64,000 bases of DNA from Subtercola lobariae (GCF_014640255.1 NZ_BMGP01000003.1:558001-622000); one strand, 5' to 3'. Positions 26,065 to 34,337 are shown, counted from the stretch's first letter. Numbers and translations are program-made. Notes: a model not told the origin generated them from the letters alone.

Positions 26065-27136
26065 GTTTCGCCGCCTGATTGATCAGAGTGACTCGAAGCT
26101 CGTCGGGCTCGTCGATGATGACGGGCCGATCGAGCGCGAGCAGAATGCGAGGCAGCCACTCCAGCGACTCGGCGTGGATGATCGCGCGAAACCACGCATC
26201 TCCGCGCTCGGCTGAGCGCGCGGCGGCGGCGGAGCCCGTGGCCGCCGAGCCCGTGGCCGCCGTGCCCGTGGCCGCCGTGCCCGTGACTGCCGAGCCCGGG
26301 GCCGCCGAGCCTGTGGCAGGGGCCGAAACCGAAGCAGGCTGCCCTGGCAGCCGCTCGAGCGTGGCGACACTCGGCGGCAGATGCCTCTCGATCCAGTCGG
26401 GCGCAGCCTGAATGCGCAAACGCACGGTGTACCGATGGGGCGCGGTCGCGAACCCGCGAACCAGATCGCCCAGCGCATCTCGCGGGAGCGGCGCGGCGAA
26501 GCTGCCGTCGAGCGCGCGAAGCGACGCGACCCTGTCGAGCCGAAAAACGCGGCGCTCTCGGCCGAGCGAATCGAGACCGGTGAGATACCACCGCCCGTTG
26601 TAGGCAACCAGGTCGTGCGGCTGAACGGTGCGCTGAGAGCTTCGTTCTGCAGACCGGTATCGCAGCGCAACGGGCCGCCGTGACCGTATCGCGTCGGCCG
26701 CGGTGAGCACGATGGTCGGGTCGGTCTCGTCGCCGGCACGCTCGGCGCCCACCACCACGTCGAGAAGCGCGCTCACCCGTTCAGCGAGCGCCTTCGGCAG
26801 ACTGCGCTGTACCTTCGCGATGGCAGTGGCAAGCGCTGAACTCGCTGCGAGCTGATTCACTCCCCCGCGCGCAACAGTCAGCCCGGCGAGTAAAGCGACG
26901 GCCTCCTCTTCGCTGAACATCAGAGGCGGCAGCCGAAAACTCGATGCAATTCGATAGCCACCACCGGGCCCCCGCACGGTTTCGACCGGTATTCCCAACT
27001 CGCGCAGCCTCTCGATGTGCCGGCGCACCGAGCGTTCGTCGAGGTTCAGCCGATCGGCAAGTTCTCGAGCTGAGCGGATGCCCGCCGATTCCATCAGCTC
27101 GAGCAACTCGAGGGCTCGTGAAGTTGCAGACACCAT
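26024..27136 (-). CDS. WYL-domain transcriptional regulator (YafY type) with repeat insert
   Basis: 370 residues. HTH_11 at residues about 3-55 (RALELLELMESAGIRSARELA, then ERSVRRHIERLRELGIPVE), a linker, and a WYL domain from about 130 with WYLTGLDS and GRERRVFRLDR. A Gly/Ala/Thr/Ser stretch at about 265-305 interrupts the C-terminal WCX region; it is encoded by six 15-bp units and keeps the frame. The ATG at 27136 gives the expected HTH start. The divergent VOC gene is its likely target. It converges on and overlaps the MarR gene by 41 bp. Confidence 0.87.
   Translation of the reverse strand: MVSATSRALELLELMESAGIRSARELADRLNLDERSVRRHIERLRELGIPVETVRGPGGGYRIASSFRLPPLMFSEEEAVALLAGLTVARGGVNQLAASSALATAIAKVQRSLPKALAERVSALLDVVVGAERAGDETDPTIVLTAADAIRSRRPVALRYRSAERSSQRTVQPHDLVAYNGRWYLTGLDSLGRERRVFRLDRVASLRALDGSFAAPLPRDALGDLVRGFATAPHRYTVRLRIQAAPDWIERHLPPSVATLERLPGQPASVSAPATGSAAPGSAVTGTAATGTAATGSAATGSAAAARSAERGDAWFRAIIHAESLEWLPRILLALDRPVIIDEPDELRVTLINQAAKLTRIASASVPALD
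26232..26321. repeat. six in-frame 15-bp units inside the WYL regulator gene
   Basis: Units of GAGCCCGTGGCCGCC (variants GTGCCCGTGGCCGCC, GTGCCCGTGACTGCC, GAGCCCGGGGCCGCC, GAGCCTGTGGCAGGG) are contiguous. Read on the coding strand each gives five residues of the type GTAAT/GSAAT. Because 15 is a multiple of 3, gain or loss of a unit would not break the gene. Confidence 0.9.
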
Positions 27137-27247
27137 AAGGCAATTCTGAGCCAAATACCGGGCGCAATACGCCCGCTACTGTTTCTAGTCTGGGCATTCC
27201 GGCGCCGGCCCCATCCGGGCACGCCTCGACTGCACAGGAGAGCAGCA

Positions 27248-27652
27248 ATGACTCAATTCGCATCCACTCGCATCTTCACCGACAACGTCGACGACCTCAT
27301 CGCGTTCTATGAGGCGGTCACCGGCATCGCCTCCCGCAGATTGCACCCACTATTCGGCGTACTCGAGACGCCGCTCGGCACTCTCGCCATTGCCAGCACG
27401 CAGACGGTGAGCTTACTCGGTGACGGCGCCGCCGAGGCCGGCGCGAACCGCAGCGTGTGCCTCGACTTTCTGGTCGACGATGTCGACGCGCTTGTTCCGC
27501 GCCTTCGCGAGATCGTCGCCGACTTCGTGAGCGGCCCGACCGAACTGCCGTGGGGAAACCGTTCGCTGCTCTTTCGCGACCCCGACGGCAACCTCATCAA
27601 CTTCTTCACCCCTACCACGGCGGCCGCGCGCGAACGCTTCGGCCTTCAGTAG
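27248..27652 (+). CDS. VOC-superfamily (glyoxalase/bleomycin-resistance fold) protein
   Basis: 134 residues from an ATG with CAGGAG upstream. Paired beta-alpha-beta-beta-beta units are visible: STRIFTDNVDDLIAFYEAVTG at the start and LLFRDPDGNLINFFTP at the end, the latter with the usual terminal metal-ligand region. Members are dioxygenases, isomerases, thiol transferases or antibiotic-binding proteins; which applies cannot be told. It diverges from the WYL regulator gene with 111 bp between the start codons. The 100 bp after the stop are rich in CACCCG repeats. Confidence 0.85.
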   Translation: MTQFASTRIFTDNVDDLIAFYEAVTGIASRRLHPLFGVLETPLGTLAIASTQTVSLLGDGAAEAGANRSVCLDFLVDDVDALVPRLREIVADFVSGPTELPWGNRSLLFRDPDGNLINFFTPTTAAARERFGLQ

Positions 27653-27755
27653 CCAGCTCGCGCCACCCGGCGCCCGGCACTCGGCACCCGCCACCCGCCA
27701 CCCGTCGCCGGTCACGCGCCGCTCCCGCCCCCGCCGTCTGCCGCCGCCACGTTCG

Positions 27756-28325
27756 CTACGAGGTTCGGGTACCCGTCAGCAGGCCCGAGGCCAACACATG
27801 CCCGTCGAGCGCGGCGGGCACCTGACTGATGCCAGAAATCGCGGTGGCATCGACGCGAGCGTCGAGCGCATACAGGTGAAACCTGTAGTGATGCGGGCCG
27901 TGGCCCGGCAAAGGTCGGGGTCCGATGTAGGCGGTGCGCCCGCCGGTGCCGGGAATGAACCGAAAACGGGCATCCGGAGCATTCAGAGCACCCTCGGGCA
28001 GACCATCGCCACGCGGTTCGAACGCGACGATGGTGTGGATGCTCGGAGTGGCGAGCGGAACGTCGAGATCTTCGATCACGAGCAGCAGATCCACCGTTTC
28101 TGCGGGCAGATCACCGAAGCTGAGCGCGGGCGAAATCTCGGCGCCGATGAAGCGGCCGCAGTGCTTCGCGGGAATCTCTTCGCCTTCAGCGAAGCTCGGC
28201 GAGGTCAGCGTGAGGCGCGTATCGGTAGCGAGTTCTGGCGCGTGGGAAAAGCTCGCTGCCTCGTCTCCGCGGCGGCCGCGGAACGCCAGACCGAGTGGAA
28301 CGAGCAGAACTTCGACGGGATGCAT
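27756..28325 (-). CDS. PEBP/YbhB-YbcL family protein
   Basis: 189 residues. The family fold is shown by LTLTSPSFAEGEEIPAKH, SPALSFGDLPAET, the ligand-pocket strand LLLVIEDLDVPL, HTIVAFEP, and PGHGPHHYRFHLYALD (the DPD-like and GPxP/HxY motifs of phosphatidylethanolamine-binding proteins). The physiological ligand in bacteria is unknown. It is 22 bp downstream of the MarR gene on the same strand and so is probably co-transcribed with its regulator. Confidence 0.88.
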   Translation of the reverse strand: MHPVEVLLVPLGLAFRGRRGDEAASFSHAPELATDTRLTLTSPSFAEGEEIPAKHCGRFIGAEISPALSFGDLPAETVDLLLVIEDLDVPLATPSIHTIVAFEPRGDGLPEGALNAPDARFRFIPGTGGRTAYIGPRPLPGHGPHHYRFHLYALDARVDATAISGISQVPAALDGHVLASGLLTGTRTS

Positions 28326-28347
28326 AGTGCTCCTTCTTCAAGAATCT

Positions 28348-28773
28348 TCAGGAATCGGCAATGGCGAGCAAGATCGGTGCCGCCGCGGCAATCGTTGACA
28401 ACTCATCAGGGCTGAGTTCGGCGAGATGCCCATTGAGCCAGTCGCGGCGGTGCTGCCGTGACGCCGTCACGGCAGCCATGCCCTGCTCGGTGAGACTGAA
28501 GAGCACCGTGCGGCGGTCTTCGAGGCCGCGACTCTTGGTCACGTACTCGAGTTGCTCGAGGCGCCGCACTGTCTGGCTTACGGAGCCGAGCGTGACCTTC
28601 ACCGACGAGGCGAGTTCGGTGAGATTCAGCTGACCCTGCTTGTCGAGAACGAGCAGCACCAGCAAAGCGGCGTCGGTGACTTCGCCCTCGAGTCGCTCTG
28701 CGCGAAATCGGCTGTACAGCCGCGTGGCGGCTCGCCGAAGTTCGGCGCCGACCTCATCGACGTTCTCGCTCAT
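28348..28773 (-). CDS. MarR-family regulator
   Basis: 141 residues: helix LNLTELASSVKVTLGSVSQTV, recognition helix and wing RRLEQLEYVTKSRGLEDRRTVLFSLT. It precedes the PEBP gene and is the first gene of the transcript. Two direct repeats lie immediately upstream of its start, suggesting that it represses its own operon. Confidence 0.9.
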   Translation of the reverse strand: MSENVDEVGAELRRAATRLYSRFRAERLEGEVTDAALLVLLVLDKQGQLNLTELASSVKVTLGSVSQTVRRLEQLEYVTKSRGLEDRRTVLFSLTEQGMAAVTASRQHRRDWLNGHLAELSPDELSTIAAAAPILLAIADS

Positions 28774-28788
28774 GCTCGTCTCCTATTG

Positions 28789-28824
28789 CTTAGTAGACCA
28801 TAGCATTTACTTAGTAGACCTTAG
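28789..28824. promoter_or_regulatory. two direct repeats CTTAGTAGACCNTAG, 21 bp apart
   Basis: CTTAGTAGACCATAG (28789-28803) and CTTAGTAGACCTTAG (28810-28824) differ at one position. The 21-bp spacing is two helical turns, so two regulator dimers would lie on the same face of the DNA. They sit just upstream of the MarR start in an AT-rich patch and probably overlap the promoter. Confidence 0.6.
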
Positions 28825-28867
28825 TAATTGTGAGCGACACCACCTAGCGAGCCGGGCGCAACGTGGG

Positions 28868-28966
28868 CACGACAGTGCAGACGCGATCGTGTTCTTGGCC
28901 TCGCAGCAGGCGAAGCACATCTACGGCGCGGTTCTGCCCGTCGACGGTGGTCGCCTCGCCGTGTAA
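28868..28966 (+). pseudogene. 3' end fragment of a short-chain dehydrogenase gene
   Basis: Thirty-two codons before a TAA read SADAIVFLASQQAKHIYGA followed by VLPVDGGRLAV. This is the standard C-terminus of classical SDR enzymes (FLASD....TGAxLxVDGG). Nothing of the Rossmann core or the YxxxK active site is found upstream, where the divergent MarR promoter lies. The rest of the gene has been deleted. Confidence 0.7.
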
Positions 28967-29029
28967 GGGCGAGACACTCCGGAGCAGCCGCCACGGCGTC
29001 GACTGCCGTCGAACCAGCCGACGCACTCG

Positions 29030-29671
29030 CTACCGCACAGCGGTTGGCGTGAGCGTCTGCGTCATGACGCGGAGATCGTCGAAGACCTCGTCGAGCTCTT
29101 CGTGCAGGTCAGCGGTGCCGGCCGCCGCGGGCGTGCCAACAGCCGCGAAAGTGCCGACAGCCGCAGTCGAGCCGTGAGTCGCAGCATTCCAGCGCCTGAT
29201 GGCCGTGCTGAACGCATCCATGCCCACCTGAGCGCAGAAGAGGGCAGTGATCTCGCTGACACCTCGCCACTTGAGGCCGTCTGCAACGAGCTCGATCAGC
29301 GAACTCGTCTTGGCCAGCTCGCGCTCCATGAGGGAGGGGGAAGCGCGGATGATCGGCGCACGTAGCGCCGCAAGAGTACGGTTGCGTTCGATCAACGGCA
29401 CGACACCGTGGAACGCTCTCTGCAAGGCAGGGAGAGCATCGAGATCGAGAGGTACGGCGGCCAGGGCATCCACTGTCACTTCGTGCAGTTCGTCTTCGGA
29501 GGCGAACAACACTTCGCGTTTGTCGGGGAAGTGCCGAAAGAAGGTGCGTTCGGTGACGCCGGCGCGCGCGGCGATCTGCTCAGCCGTCGTGCCGTCGAAG
29601 CCGTGCTCAGACATCAGCTCGAGGCCGGCGCGCTCCAGGCGTTTGCGAACGACACGACCATCACGGGGCAT
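29030..29671 (-). CDS. TetR-family repressor
   Basis: 213 residues. The HTH is at about 8-55: LERAGLELMSEHGFDGTTAEQ, IAARAGVTERTFFRHFPDKREVLF. The remaining helices are the ligand domain; an Ala/Gly/Thr-rich loop near residues 170-190 is probably disordered. It diverges from an MDR-type reductase gene over an intergenic region with two matching palindromes, its likely operators. Confidence 0.92.
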   Translation of the reverse strand: MPRDGRVVRKRLERAGLELMSEHGFDGTTAEQIAARAGVTERTFFRHFPDKREVLFASEDELHEVTVDALAAVPLDLDALPALQRAFHGVVPLIERNRTLAALRAPIIRASPSLMERELAKTSSLIELVADGLKWRGVSEITALFCAQVGMDAFSTAIRRWNAATHGSTAAVGTFAAVGTPAAAGTADLHEELDEVFDDLRVMTQTLTPTAVR

Positions 29672-29690
29672 GTCGTAAGACTAGCAGGTT

Positions 29691-29731
29691 GCGTCAGCCA
29701 CTGACGAAACGGTATAGTCAGTGGCTGACGC
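29691..29731. promoter_or_regulatory. twin TetR operators forming a perfect 15-bp inverted repeat
   Basis: GCGTCAGCCACTGAC (29691-29705) and GTCAGTGGCTGACGC (29717-29731) are exact reverse complements. Each half is itself a palindrome, GTCAG-N3-CTGAC, the usual TetR-dimer site. A TATAGT hexamer, suitable as a -10 box for the plus-strand reductase gene, lies across the start of the second half at 29713-29718. Confidence 0.75.
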
Positions 29732-29779
29732 TACCGCATGACGGAGCTCAGCGGCCGTCACCGAACGAGTGGAGAAAAC

Positions 29780-30718
29780 ATGCCCGACCAGATGCGAACC
29801 GTGCGATTTCACGACTACGGCGAGCCGGCCGATGTTTTGACACTCGAGAACGCACCCATTCCGGAGCCCGGGCCCGGGCGAATTCGGGTGGCAGTGCATG
29901 CCGCCGGGCTTGCTCCCGCCGACTGGGCGCTTTGCCGGGGGCTCTTCGCCGGCAACCTGCCCCGAGGCATCGGCTGTGACGTGTCGGGCACGGTCACGTC
30001 GATCGGCGACGGCGTCACCGGCGTCGCGCTCGGAGATGTGGTGTTCGGAACCACGGATTGGGCGAACAGCTCAAGCGCAGGTGCGTCTGATGAGGCGATC
30101 ATGAACCGCTGGTTCGCCGTGCCCGACGGGCTCGATCTTGTTCAGGCTGCCGCGCTGCCGATGACCGTCGATACGGCGTTTCACCACCTCAACTGGCTGG
30201 GGTTCGACCCGGGCGCGACCATCCTCATTCACGGGGCCGGCAGCACCATCGGTTTCGCCGCCGTGCAAATCGCGCTTCTTCGCGGTATGCGTGTCATCGC
30301 GACTGCCGGAGACACCTACGCGCAGCAGCTTCGCGATTTCGGGGCACTCGTCACGCCCTACGGCGATGGGCTGGTCGAGCGCGTTTTCGAGCTCACCGAC
30401 GGCCGGCCTGTTGATCTTGCGTTCGACACATCGCCCGTCGGCGGCGCGCTGCCCGACCTGCTGCGCCTTGCCGGCGGCGACCCGCAGCACGTGCTCACCG
30501 CCTCCGACTTCGCCGGTGCAGCCGAGCTCGGTGTTCGCGCCACCTTCAGCGAAGACCTGACGAACAGACCCGAGCCGCTGCCCGAGTTCGCGCAGCTCGC
30601 GGCCGACGCAAAGTTCGTCGTGCCCATCGCTGGCACGTTCGCGCTCGACAAGTGGCAGACCGCGCTCGCCATCAGCCTGAGCGGCAAGGCCCGCGGCAAG
30701 CTGATGCTGCTGCCGTAA
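29780..30718 (+). CDS. MDR-superfamily NAD(P)-dependent reductase (quinone oxidoreductase type)
   Basis: 312 residues from an ATG with GGAG upstream; a longer in-frame start at 29738 runs through the operator flank and is unlikely. The GroES-like domain (MRTVRFHDYGEPADVLTLEN) is followed by a Rossmann fold with HGAGSTIGFAAVQIA. The structural zinc cysteines of true alcohol dehydrogenases are absent, which points to the zinc-free quinone/enone reductases. Control by the divergent TetR is likely. It converges on the next gene with 13 bp between stop codons. Confidence 0.87.
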   Translation: MPDQMRTVRFHDYGEPADVLTLENAPIPEPGPGRIRVAVHAAGLAPADWALCRGLFAGNLPRGIGCDVSGTVTSIGDGVTGVALGDVVFGTTDWANSSSAGASDEAIMNRWFAVPDGLDLVQAAALPMTVDTAFHHLNWLGFDPGATILIHGAGSTIGFAAVQIALLRGMRVIATAGDTYAQQLRDFGALVTPYGDGLVERVFELTDGRPVDLAFDTSPVGGALPDLLRLAGGDPQHVLTASDFAGAAELGVRATFSEDLTNRPEPLPEFAQLAADAKFVVPIAGTFALDKWQTALAISLSGKARGKLMLLP

Positions 30719-30731
30719 ACCGTCGGCGCCG

Positions 30732-31538
30732 CTAGCCCGTGACGGCGATCGCGAGCGTGCTCGACACTGTGGCCGAAGCCTTGGTGAGGGTCGCCGAGTC
30801 GGGGCAGGAAATGTCGGCCGAGAGCCCGTAGCCGACGGCAGTGAACGCACGCGCCAGCGTCGCGCCTTCGGCTCCGTCGGCCCCCGACCAGCCCATCTCG
30901 CGAACGTCGACCGAGGACCCGTTCAGGGTGTTGCCTTGCGAAATGGTGCTGCTATCGGCGTACGTGCCGACATCGGCGTAACTCGCATCGTCGACCATTG
31001 CCAGCAGATTGTCTGTGGTCGCCTTGTCGTCGTTCTTGACCACTTGAACAGACTCGAGCGGCGTGCGCGCAAACTTCACCGTGCAGGTGCCGCCAGGCGA
31101 ACTGTACTGCGAGTTGCCGTCACCGTAGTCTTTCTTCGTTTCGTTCCAACCTGACTTCTTCGCAAACGAATCGGTGAACGCAACCGTGCTCTCGGGTTTC
31201 AGGCTCTGACCGGCCGCGAACGTGAGGTCAGGGGCAATGACGGGTACCAGCGGCGCCGCATTCGACCCGGTATGGATGCTCCCCGTCACGAACAGCGCTG
31301 CAACGACGCCCACGGTGACGATGCTGATTGCGATACCCGCATACCCGATGACCACACCCGCGATAGCCAACCCGCGGCCCCGCTCCCCCAGCCCCTGCTG
31401 GCTGCGACGCTTGATCTGCGAGAGGGCGATATGCCCGGTGATGACGGCCGCGAGCGACACAACGAACGAACAGACGAACGACACAATCGCGAGCGAATTA
31501 AAAGGCCGGGCATCCGTTCGGGTGTCATCACTGGTCAC
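30732..31538 (-). CDS. DUF4190-type membrane-anchored protein
   Basis: 268 residues from a GTG. Two hydrophobic helices lie at about 14-35 and 58-90, with ALSQIKRRSQQGLGERGRGLAI between them; this two-helix hairpin is the DUF4190 signature. The C-terminal 170 residues are polar, outside the cell by topology, and hold three cysteines that could form disulfide bonds. Function is unknown; such proteins are common surface proteins of Micrococcales. Confidence 0.78.
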   Translation of the reverse strand: MTSDDTRTDARPFNSLAIVSFVCSFVVSLAAVITGHIALSQIKRRSQQGLGERGRGLAIAGVVIGYAGIAISIVTVGVVAALFVTGSIHTGSNAAPLVPVIAPDLTFAAGQSLKPESTVAFTDSFAKKSGWNETKKDYGDGNSQYSSPGGTCTVKFARTPLESVQVVKNDDKATTDNLLAMVDDASYADVGTYADSSTISQGNTLNGSSVDVREMGWSGADGAEGATLARAFTAVGYGLSADISCPDSATLTKASATVSSTLAIAVTG

Positions 31539-31591
31539 GACTCGACCCTAGCTGATGGATGCGCGGCGCTCTGAGCGAGAGGAATTCGGGG

Positions 31592-31942
31592 CTATTGGTG
31601 CACGAGGGTGTTCAGGGCGACGATTTTGCCGTCGCGAACGGTGATGATGTCTATGCCGTGAACGACGGGGGCGCCCGCCGGGCCGAAAGCCCATGGTAAG
31701 GCGCCTGAACCGGTGCCCGTGTAGATGGGGCCGTCTTCGACGAAGACGAAGTCGGCCGGAGCAGCGTCGAGGAATGCTGCGGCGGTCTGCTCGATGCCAT
31801 CCCACCCCTGCGTGGCGTGCTCGGGGTCGGTGAACGTGGCCTCGGCGGCGAATGAGGCCTCGATTGCGGGGCGCCGCAGCGCGGCATCACGCCCGAACAC
31901 CTGGTGCAGATTAGCTCTAAGTAGTTCAGCCGTCGTGGCCAT
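31592..31942 (-). CDS. SnoaL/NTF2-like small protein
   Basis: 116 residues with the cone-shaped NTF2 fold pattern: long N-terminal helix (ELLRANLHQVF), ATFTDPEHATQGWDGIEQTA, then beta strands ending in IDIITVRDGKIVALNTLVHQ. The family contains polyketide cyclases, isomerases and proteins with no known activity, so no reaction is assigned. It diverges from the CPBP protease gene with 54 bp between starts. Confidence 0.82.
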   Translation of the reverse strand: MATTAELLRANLHQVFGRDAALRRPAIEASFAAEATFTDPEHATQGWDGIEQTAAAFLDAAPADFVFVEDGPIYTGTGSGALPWAFGPAGAPVVHGIDIITVRDGKIVALNTLVHQ

Positions 31943-31996
31943 CGCAGTTCTCCCTCAATAGCCGAATTTCGGCGAATGCTCTGCCAGTATCGTCTC

Positions 31997-32758
31997 ATGG
32001 GAGCAGAGTTGAGAGTTCGCCCGCGTATCTGGATCGGCCTTGCGATTTACGTCGGGTACATCGTCGTGGTATTCGCCGTGCAGAAGCTGAGCGGCGTCTC
32101 GTACCCGGCACTCGGCGACAGCGGGTCGAACCTCTTCTTCGGAGCTGGGCTGTCGCTCATCGTCGCCGCCATTCTGCTCGCTGTGACGACGAGCCTTCTG
32201 GGCTGGTGGCGACCAGCCCTGTTCGAGCGCCATCACGCACCCCGCTGGACTCTGATCGCGCCGATCATCATGGGCATCGCCCTCGTACTCAACCTGGTGT
32301 CAACCGATTGGGGTTCGTACGACCTCGCCTTCTTCGGCGCCAGCATCGTTCTGATTCTCGTGGGGTTCACCGAAGAACTCACAACACGGGGCCTCCTGCT
32401 CACCGCGCTTCGCAGCCGCTTGGGCGAGGGTTGGGTCTGGTTCATCAGCTCAGCGCTCTTCGGGCTGATGCACCTGATCAATGCCTTTTCGGGGCAAGCT
32501 CTCGGTCCGACGATTCAACAAGTCGGTCTCGCCTTTCTCGGCGGCACCATCTTTTACATTCTGAGGCGCGCCTCGGGCACGCTCATCTGGGCCATGGTGC
32601 TACACGGCCTCTGGGACTTCTCGACATTCGCGGTGGGCCACGGCACTCCCGCCGCCACATCGGCTCTTGGCGCCATCGTTAACATCGTCGCGGGCATCGT
32701 GGGCCTGGCCACCGTGGCCTTCGTCATCCGCGGTGCCGACGAGAAGCTCACCGCGTAG
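31997..32758 (+). CDS. CPBP intramembrane metalloprotease
   Basis: 253 residues and about seven membrane helices. The CAAX-protease/bacteriocin-processing motifs are present: EELTTRG (Glu126, Glu127, Arg131), HLINAF (His159) and MVLHGLWDFS (His203, Asp207). The glutamates and histidines bind the zinc. An alternative start 21 bp upstream is possible. The alanyl-tRNA-synthetase-like gene follows 43 bp downstream on the same strand. Substrates are unknown. Confidence 0.9.
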   Translation: MGAELRVRPRIWIGLAIYVGYIVVVFAVQKLSGVSYPALGDSGSNLFFGAGLSLIVAAILLAVTTSLLGWWRPALFERHHAPRWTLIAPIIMGIALVLNLVSTDWGSYDLAFFGASIVLILVGFTEELTTRGLLLTALRSRLGEGWVWFISSALFGLMHLINAFSGQALGPTIQQVGLAFLGGTIFYILRRASGTLIWAMVLHGLWDFSTFAVGHGTPAATSALGAIVNIVAGIVGLATVAFVIRGADEKLTA

Positions 32759-32801
32759 CATCGCGTCGCACAGATGCGAAACGATATGGAATTCTTGACA
32801 G

Positions 32802-34226
32802 ATGGATGCGCACGAAATTCGCAACTCGTACCTGCACTACCTGCGCGAGCGTGGCCATGCGGTCATCACGCCGGCGAATCTCGTTCCGGCTGACACCAGC
32901 ACGCTCTTCACGGGCGGCGGAATGCAGGCACTTCTGCCGTATTTGCTGGGCGCCGAGCATCCATTAGGCGTACGCCTCACCGACAGCCAGCCCTGCGTGC
33001 GCGCCCAAGACATCGACGAGGTGGGCGACAACCGGCACACCACCTTCTTCGAAATGCTCGGCAACTGGAGCCTCGGCGACTACTTCAAAGAGCAGCAGAT
33101 TCGCCAGTTCTTCACGTTTCTCGTCGACATCGTGGGCCTCGACCCCGAACGACTCTCGGTCACCTGTTTCATCGGCGACGAGGCGAACGGCATTCCGCGC
33201 GATGAAGAGGCCGCGCACATCTGGCAGGCCGTATTCGCCGAACGCGGCATCGAGGCCGGTATCGCTGCGATCGGCAGCCAGGCCGATAGGGATGCCCGTG
33301 GGGTACGCACGGGCGAACGCATCTTCTATTACGACGGCGGTGAGAACTGGTGGTCGCGGGGCGGCTCGCTCGTGGGCACTCCCATCGGTGACCCGTGCGG
33401 GCCCGACAGCGAGGTGTTCTACGATTTCGGCCCCGAACACCACGACCCCGCCTTCGGCTTGGCGCACCCGGCGAGTGACAGCGGGCAGTTCATGGAGATC
33501 GGCAACCAGGTGTTCATGCAGTATCGGCGCCTCGACGATGGTTCGTTCGTGCCGCTCGCGCGCCGAAACGTCGACTTCGGGGGTGGGTTGGAGCGTATTG
33601 CGGCGGCCGCCATCCACTCGCCTGACGTATTTCGAATCAGTCTGCTCTGGCCCATCGTCGAGAAGTTGCAAGAGCTGACGGGCACGAGTTACGACGACGA
33701 GACGCGAGCGATGCGCATCATCGCGGATCACCTGCGCGGGGCGACGTTTCTCGCCGTCGACGGTGTGCGGCCGTCGAACAAGGAGCAGGGTTACGTGATG
33801 CGGCGCCTGCTGCGGCGCGCCATTCGGTTCGCCCTCGCGCTCGGGTTGAGCGAGAATTTCTTCGGTGAGGTCGTTCCCGTCATCGCCGACCTGTACGCCG
33901 ACGACTACCCCGAGGTGCGGCAGCGGCGCGGTGAGGTCATCGAGGTGCTGATGAAAGAGGAGCGCGCGTTCAGGCGCACGCTCGCCTCAGGGCTTCGGTC
34001 GGTTGCCGGATTCACGGGGCGAACCATGACGGGGCACGACATCTTCGTGCTCTCAGATACGAACGGATTTCCGAAAGAGTTGAGCGTCGAGGAGGCCCTG
34101 CGGCAGGGCATCGACGTCGACGCGGAGTGGGAGGCCGAGTTCGAGGCGGCGCTCGATGAGCAGCGGGCGCGGTCGCGGGCGGCGACGCACCTGGGGGCGG
34201 CGGGGCTGCCGGGCGGGGCGGCGTAG
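32802..34226 (+). CDS. alanyl-tRNA-synthetase-like protein, catalytic and tRNA-recognition core only
   Basis: 474 residues. Class II motif 2 is HTTFFEMLGNWSLGDYFKE (near residue 80), motif 3 is FGGGLERIAA, and the AlaRS-specific helical tRNA domain is clear (IADHLRGATFLAVDGVRPSN, then QGYVMRRLLRRAIR). The homology stops after LSDTNGFPKELSVEEAL, which is where the editing domain begins in full AlaRS (about 880 residues); the editing and C-Ala domains are absent and the ORF ends naturally with an Ala/Arg-rich tail. It resembles the active 461-residue monomeric fragment of the E. coli enzyme. No strong ribosome binding site is seen. It is probably a paralogue and not the housekeeping alaS. Confidence 0.85.
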   Translation: MDAHEIRNSYLHYLRERGHAVITPANLVPADTSTLFTGGGMQALLPYLLGAEHPLGVRLTDSQPCVRAQDIDEVGDNRHTTFFEMLGNWSLGDYFKEQQIRQFFTFLVDIVGLDPERLSVTCFIGDEANGIPRDEEAAHIWQAVFAERGIEAGIAAIGSQADRDARGVRTGERIFYYDGGENWWSRGGSLVGTPIGDPCGPDSEVFYDFGPEHHDPAFGLAHPASDSGQFMEIGNQVFMQYRRLDDGSFVPLARRNVDFGGGLERIAAAAIHSPDVFRISLLWPIVEKLQELTGTSYDDETRAMRIIADHLRGATFLAVDGVRPSNKEQGYVMRRLLRRAIRFALALGLSENFFGEVVPVIADLYADDYPEVRQRRGEVIEVLMKEERAFRRTLASGLRSVAGFTGRTMTGHDIFVLSDTNGFPKELSVEEALRQGIDVDAEWEAEFEAALDEQRARSRAATHLGAAGLPGGAA

Positions 34227-34337
34227 CGGCGGCTCGGCGGCTCGGCGAACCGGCAGCTCGGAGGCTTCAGTGCGAGCGCGCGGCCACATCGCGAATGAGC
34301 GCTGCGCGACGAGCGCGCGGGGCCGAGCATCCACTTG

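Noticed and set aside
31997-32758. Abortive-infection (Abi) phage defence gene
   Set aside because: The CPBP family was once labelled Abi, but the metalloprotease motifs and lack of defence neighbours give no support for a phage-defence role.
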